Shown: positions 5,043 through 8,081 of the stretch, in pieces | Layout of the letters: each line of letters begins with the position of its first letter | Numbering within the stretch: position 1 is the stretch's first letter | DNA from: Clostridiales bacterium | GTDB taxonomy: Bacteria; Bacillota; Clostridia; WRLR01 | Assembly: GCA_031263625.1 (NCBI GenBank) | Contig: JAISFK010000212.1 | Coordinates: 1 to 8,081, forward strand | Direction of reading: 5' to 3' | DNA length: 8,081 nucleotides | Translations under genes and position numbers: made by a program | Notes under the pieces: generated by a model | Database searches by the model: none | What the model was told of the DNA's origin: nothing | Seen by the model: only the letters and a program-made list of their open reading frames with translations

Positions 5043-6623
5043 ATGTCCAGGCATACCATAAGAATGATATCCTCCGCGCACAGGGTCAAGGGCCAGGGCG
5101 TGGCGTCGTGCTACGAGGAGCAGGTCAGGCTGGTCATGGACGGCCTGAGCGGCAAGTTCACGATCGAGGCGGGCGCGCGGGCGGCGGGCGGCGCCGCGGG
5201 GGCGCAGGCCGAGGCGGCAACGCGCGCGCAAGCCGAGGCGAGTGATCTGGCGGGCGCCCATGCGCAAGCCGAGCCTGCAACCGGAGCAGGGGCCCTGGCC
5301 GTGGCTGGAACTGGGGCGGGCGGCGCCGCGGGGGCGCAGTCTGGCTTGCCAGCTCAGGCAGGCGCGGGCGCGCAACCCGAACTGCCGGCCAAAACGGGCG
5401 CGGACGCGCAACCCAGTTTATCGGCCCAGGCAGGCGCAGGGGCGCAGTCTGGCTTGCCAGCCCAGGCAGGCGCGGGCGCGGGCGCGTCGCCCGAATTGCC
5501 GGCTCAGGCAAGCTCAAATGCGTGGCACGGCTTGCCCGCCCACGCGGGCGCGGGGGCTCAGGCCGGATGGCGGGCGCTGGACGGATGGCGGGCGCTGGAC
5601 GCGGCATGGGCGCAAATCGGGGGGCGGGCGCCGAGCGAGGCGGCCGAGGCGCTGATCCGCGACTGCGCGCGCATGTTCGAGCGCATACAGGCGAGCTTCG
5701 CCGGCCCTCCGGCCGACATCAACCACTACCACACCGTGGACCCGCATTTCTTCATTCACAACAGGCTCCTGGGCAGGCGCGCCGTGTCCGTGTGCTACGT
5801 GCATTTCCTCCCCGAAACGGTTGACGACAGCCTCCAGATCCCGCCCGTGTTCCGCCAGATATTTTACAAGTACCTCATAGCCTTCTACAAGAGCATGGAC
5901 TACCTCGTCGTCGTGAACCCCGTGTTCGCGGAAAAGCTGGCCGGCTACGGCATAGACGCGGCCCGCGTGAAATACATACCGAACTACGTCGCCTGCGAGG
6001 GCTTCTCCCCCATGCCGCGCGGCGAGGCGGCCGCGCGCAGGGAGGCGCTGGGCATCGGCGGCGGGCGCTTCACCGTGCTGGGCGTCGGCCAGCTGCAGCG
6101 CAGGAAGGGCGTCGCCGACTTCATATCCGTGGCAAGGGCGCTGCCCGACGCGCAGTTCCTGTGGGCCGGCGGCTTCTCGTTCGGAAAGATGTCGTCCGGC
6201 TACGACGAGATCAAGTCCATGCTCGGCCGCCTGCCCGAAAACGTCCGGTTTCTGGGCATGGTGGAGCGCGAGGACATGAACGCCGTCTACAACGCGAGCG
6301 ACCTGCTCTTTCTGCCGTCGTACAGCGAGCTGTTCCCCATGTCCATCCTGGAGGCCGCGTGCTGCGAGAAGCCGCTGCTGCTCAGGGACATCGAGGCGTA
6401 CCCGCCCATCCTGTTCGACTGCTACCTCAAGGGCGGCTCGGTCGGGGACTTCGCCGAGGCCATCGGCAGGCTCGCCGGCGACAGGCAGGAGTACGCGTTA
6501 TGGCAGGGCAAGTCGCGCCATCTGCGGGCCTTCTACGACAGGGAGCACATCCTGCGCATGTGGGACGAATTTTACACGCAGATACTCAAGGGGGCCGGCG
6601 CGGGCGGCCGGCCGGCGGCATGA
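5043..6623 (+). CDS. GT4 glycosyltransferase of the CpoA/LafB glycolipid type, with large repeat insert
   Basis: A protein of 526 residues from ATG 5043; TTG 5037 is a possible start two codons earlier. The N-terminus TIRMISSAHRVKGQGVASCY and the blocks NHYHTVDPHFF, VCYVHFLPETVDDSLQIP, YKYLIAFYKSMDYLVVVNP, LGVGQLQRRKGVADF, WAGGFSFGKMSSGYDEIKSM and SYSELFPMSILEA match the family I know as CpoA (pneumococcus) and LafB (Listeria). Those enzymes add a second sugar to glucosyl-diacylglycerol to make the glycolipid anchor of lipoteichoic acid. The C-terminal donor site has the EX7E motif (Glu429 and Glu437). Between the first conserved block and NHYHTVDP, where relatives have only about 15-20 residues, there are roughly 150 extra Ala/Gly/Gln/Pro-rich residues (about 45-193). 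The downstream membrane protein overlaps by 4 nt. Sugar specificity cannot be read from sequence; family and fold are secure. Confidence 0.88.
   Translation: MSRHTIRMISSAHRVKGQGVASCYEEQVRLVMDGLSGKFTIEAGARAAGGAAGAQAEAATRAQAEASDLAGAHAQAEPATGAGALAVAGTGAGGAAGAQSGLPAQAGAGAQPELPAKTGADAQPSLSAQAGAGAQSGLPAQAGAGAGASPELPAQASSNAWHGLPAHAGAGAQAGWRALDGWRALDAAWAQIGGRAPSEAAEALIRDCARMFERIQASFAGPPADINHYHTVDPHFFIHNRLLGRRAVSVCYVHFLPETVDDSLQIPPVFRQIFYKYLIAFYKSMDYLVVVNPVFAEKLAGYGIDAARVKYIPNYVACEGFSPMPRGEAAARREALGIGGGRFTVLGVGQLQRRKGVADFISVARALPDAQFLWAGGFSFGKMSSGYDEIKSMLGRLPENVRFLGMVEREDMNAVYNASDLLFLPSYSELFPMSILEAACCEKPLLLRDIEAYPPILFDCYLKGGSVGDFAEAIGRLAGDRQEYALWQGKSRHLRAFYDREHILRMWDEFYTQILKGAGAGGRPAA
5175..5621 (+). 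repeat. Tandem-repeat insert in the glycosyltransferase N-lobe
   Basis: About 149 codons. The core (about 5331-5552) consists of 12-residue units of the form GAQ(S/P)xLPAQAGA: GAQSGLPAQAGA, GAQPELPAKTGA, DAQPSLSAQAGA, GAQSGLPAQAGA, then longer variants with SPELPAQA and WHGLPAHAGA. A 25-mer starting GGCGGGCGGCGCCGCGGGGG occurs at 5183-5207 and 5315-5339. At 5565-5600 the 18-mer GGATGGCGGGCGCTGGAC is perfectly duplicated, encoding GWRALD twice. Unit lengths are multiples of three. Confidence 0.85.
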
Positions 6624-8071
6624 CGGAGAATCGCCATGCCGCAAAGCGCGGCGACTCCAACGAGCGGCAGGGCGCTTGCGGCGCCGAGAATACGGGCCGC
6701 GACGGCGCGGCGCGCAAGGCTGAGGCGAGCGCGCCGGGCAATCGGGACTTGGAGGCGCCGAACGGCCGGGACATGGAAGCGCTATACGGCCGGGACGCGG
6801 GAGCGCCGCGCGGCCAGAGCGCGCCGAAGCGCGGCAGAATAGGCCGGCTGCTGGGCCTGTTCAGCGCGGCGAAAGCGGGCGCGGCCGCAAATGCGGAAGC
6901 GAAGGCGAAGGCAGGCGCAGAAATGCCGGACAGCCGGAACGCGGGAGCGCCGGGCAATCGGAACTCGGTGGCGCCGAACGGCTGGGACGCAGTAGCGCCG
7001 CGCGGCCAGAGTGCGCCGAAGCGCGGCCGTATAGGCCGGCTGCTGGGCCTGTTCAGCGCGGCGGCGGCGATGGCGGCCCTCGTGTGGTTCGCCGCGAGCG
7101 CCGACGGGCTGTCCGGCCTGCTCCGCGCGCTCGCCGGCATTGACGGGCGCTGGTTCGCCGCAGCCCTGCTCGCGGCCGCGCTGTACTGGTTGCTCGAAGC
7201 CGCCGTGCTGCAGACGCTCACTCTGCGCGCGAGCGGGGCGTACAGGTTCGCGAATTCCGCGCGCACCGGGGTCGTCGGGCTGTTCTACAACGCCGTCACG
7301 CCCTTCGCGACGGGCGGGCAGCCCATGCAACTCTACGCGATGTCGAAAAGCGGCCTCGACGTCGGCGTCGCCGGCTCCATCCTGCTCACGAAGTCCATCA
7401 TATACCAGACGTGCCTGACGGCCATGGCCGTCGCCTCCGTCGCGCTCGGCTCTGGGTTCTTCGCGGCGCGCGTGCCCTACTTTTTCGCGCTCGTCGCGGC
7501 GGGCCTCGCGCTGAACCTGCTCGCCGTGGCGGCCATGCACGCGCTTTCCGCCAGCGGCAGGCTGTCCGGGGCCGTTTCGCGCTTCGCCGTGTCGATCCTC
7601 GGCAAAACAAGGCTCGTCAGGCGCCCCGAAAAGACGCTGGCGGCCATACAGGGCCAGCTGGGCCTCTTTCACGAGTGCTCGGACAGATTCGGAAAGAGCC
7701 TCCCCGCCACGCTCCTGGCCTACGCGCTCACAATCGCCCAGTTTCTGGCCTATTTCTCCGTCCCCTTCTGCATATACAGGAGCTTCGGCCTGTCCGGGGC
7801 GCCGATCCTGCTCATGCTGTGCGCGCAGTCCATCATCATGATGATAACGGCGTTCATCCCCAGCCCCGGCGCGTCCGGCGCAGCGGAGGGCAGCTTTTAC
7901 GTGTTTTTCTCGCTGTTCTTCAGCGCGGCCTCCCTCATGCCGGCCATGCTCGTGTGGCGCTTCCTCACGTACTACCTGAACATAATCGCGGGAGGGACGG
8001 CCTGTGCGCTAGGCATGGCAAAAAACGGCGCCGCCGCCGAACTCGAAACCGCCGCCAAAAAAGCCGCCTGA
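6620..8071 (+). CDS. YbhN/UPF0104-type multi-pass membrane protein (MprF flippase-domain family)
   Basis: A protein of 483 residues. ATG 6620 overlaps the glycosyltransferase stop as ATGA, implying coupled translation; no strong ribosome site is seen. Residues 1-130 are polar, low in complexity and internally duplicated. From about 139 on there are roughly seven or eight membrane segments. Conserved family blocks are GLFYNAVTPFATGGQPMQLY (220-239), AFIPSPGASGAAEGSFYVFF (411-430) and WRFLTYYLNIIAGG (446-459), typical of the lysylphosphatidylglycerol synthase transmembrane/UPF0104 family (PF03706). In MprF this domain flips lipid to the outer leaflet; there is no aminoacyl-transferase domain here. 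Pairing with a glycolipid glycosyltransferase suggests a role in moving or handling that glycolipid, as I vaguely recall for the Listeria laf operon; this is inference. The C-terminus is short and Ala/Lys-rich. Confidence 0.85.
   Translation: MTENRHAAKRGDSNERQGACGAENTGRDGAARKAEASAPGNRDLEAPNGRDMEALYGRDAGAPRGQSAPKRGRIGRLLGLFSAAKAGAAANAEAKAKAGAEMPDSRNAGAPGNRNSVAPNGWDAVAPRGQSAPKRGRIGRLLGLFSAAAAMAALVWFAASADGLSGLLRALAGIDGRWFAAALLAAALYWLLEAAVLQTLTLRASGAYRFANSARTGVVGLFYNAVTPFATGGQPMQLYAMSKSGLDVGVAGSILLTKSIIYQTCLTAMAVASVALGSGFFAARVPYFFALVAAGLALNLLAVAAMHALSASGRLSGAVSRFAVSILGKTRLVRRPEKTLAAIQGQLGLFHECSDRFGKSLPATLLAYALTIAQFLAYFSVPFCIYRSFGLSGAPILLMLCAQSIIMMITAFIPSPGASGAAEGSFYVFFSLFFSAASLMPAMLVWRFLTYYLNIIAGGTACALGMAKNGAAAELETAAKKAA
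6731..7063 (+). repeat. Internal duplication at the membrane protein N-terminus
   Basis: The 69-nt core at 6803-6871 recurs at 6995-7063, 192 nt (64 codons) away. There are only three mismatches, all synonymous (AGC/AGT for Ser, AGA/CGT for Arg). Both encode APRGQSAPKRGRIGRLLGLF plus SAA. A flanking piece (6731 onward and 6947 onward) encodes APGNR(D/N)..APNG(R/W)D in both, with eight codons fewer in the second. Copy two leads into the first membrane helix; copy one is followed by an Ala/Lys-rich linker instead. Confidence 0.9.
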
Positions 8072-8081
8072 CCGCCATAAC

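Noticed and set aside
6161..6619. Upstream extension of the membrane protein frame into the glycosyltransferase gene
   Set aside because: It overlaps conserved glycosyltransferase motifs in another frame and reads as Arg-rich nonsense. The ATGA start at 6620 is far better.
6782..7672. 296-codon minus-strand frame opposite the membrane protein
   Set aside because: Antisense shadow rich in Arg/Gly/Glu. The plus strand encodes conserved membrane-family motifs.

Overview
The window is GC-rich and almost fully coding. It looks like chromosomal DNA from a Gram-positive (Bacillota, Clostridia-like) bacterium. Two things point that way: a type IV pilus block with a fused PilM-PilN protein followed by PilO and a prepilin, an arrangement I recall from Clostridioides difficile; and a glycosyltransferase of the CpoA/LafB type, which builds glycolipid anchors in low-GC Gram-positives. 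The GC content is unusually high for such families, and the taxonomic guess is an inference.

Layout. On the minus strand, reading from about 4856 down to 1, there are three pilus genes: a PilM-PilN fusion, PilO with a C-terminal extra domain, and a type IV prepilin (pilV/pilU-like minor pilin) that runs off the left edge. On the plus strand, a glycosyltransferase (5043-6623) overlaps by ATGA a membrane protein of the YbhN/UPF0104/MprF-flippase family (6620-8071). The two operons diverge from a short AT-rich intergenic region (about 4857-5042), which stands out sharply from the surrounding GC-rich DNA and holds the likely promoters.

Function. The minus-strand genes would build the inner-membrane alignment platform of a type IV pilus plus one minor pilin. 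The plus-strand pair probably makes a diglycosyl-diacylglycerol and may move it, or a related lipid, across the membrane. Nothing links the two operons except the shared promoter region.

The most striking property is that four of the five genes carry one or more Ala/Gly-rich, repeat-derived segments placed between conserved structural elements while keeping the frame. These are a roughly 150-residue block of 12-residue repeats inside the N-terminal lobe of the glycosyltransferase, a duplicated N-terminus in the membrane protein, a roughly 95-residue Ala/Gly insert in PilO, and three blocks in the prepilin, including a possible very long leader. The PilM-PilN gene lacks a large insert but is followed by a 90-codon small-residue open frame. 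Both gaps in the pilus operon contain similar repeat DNA.
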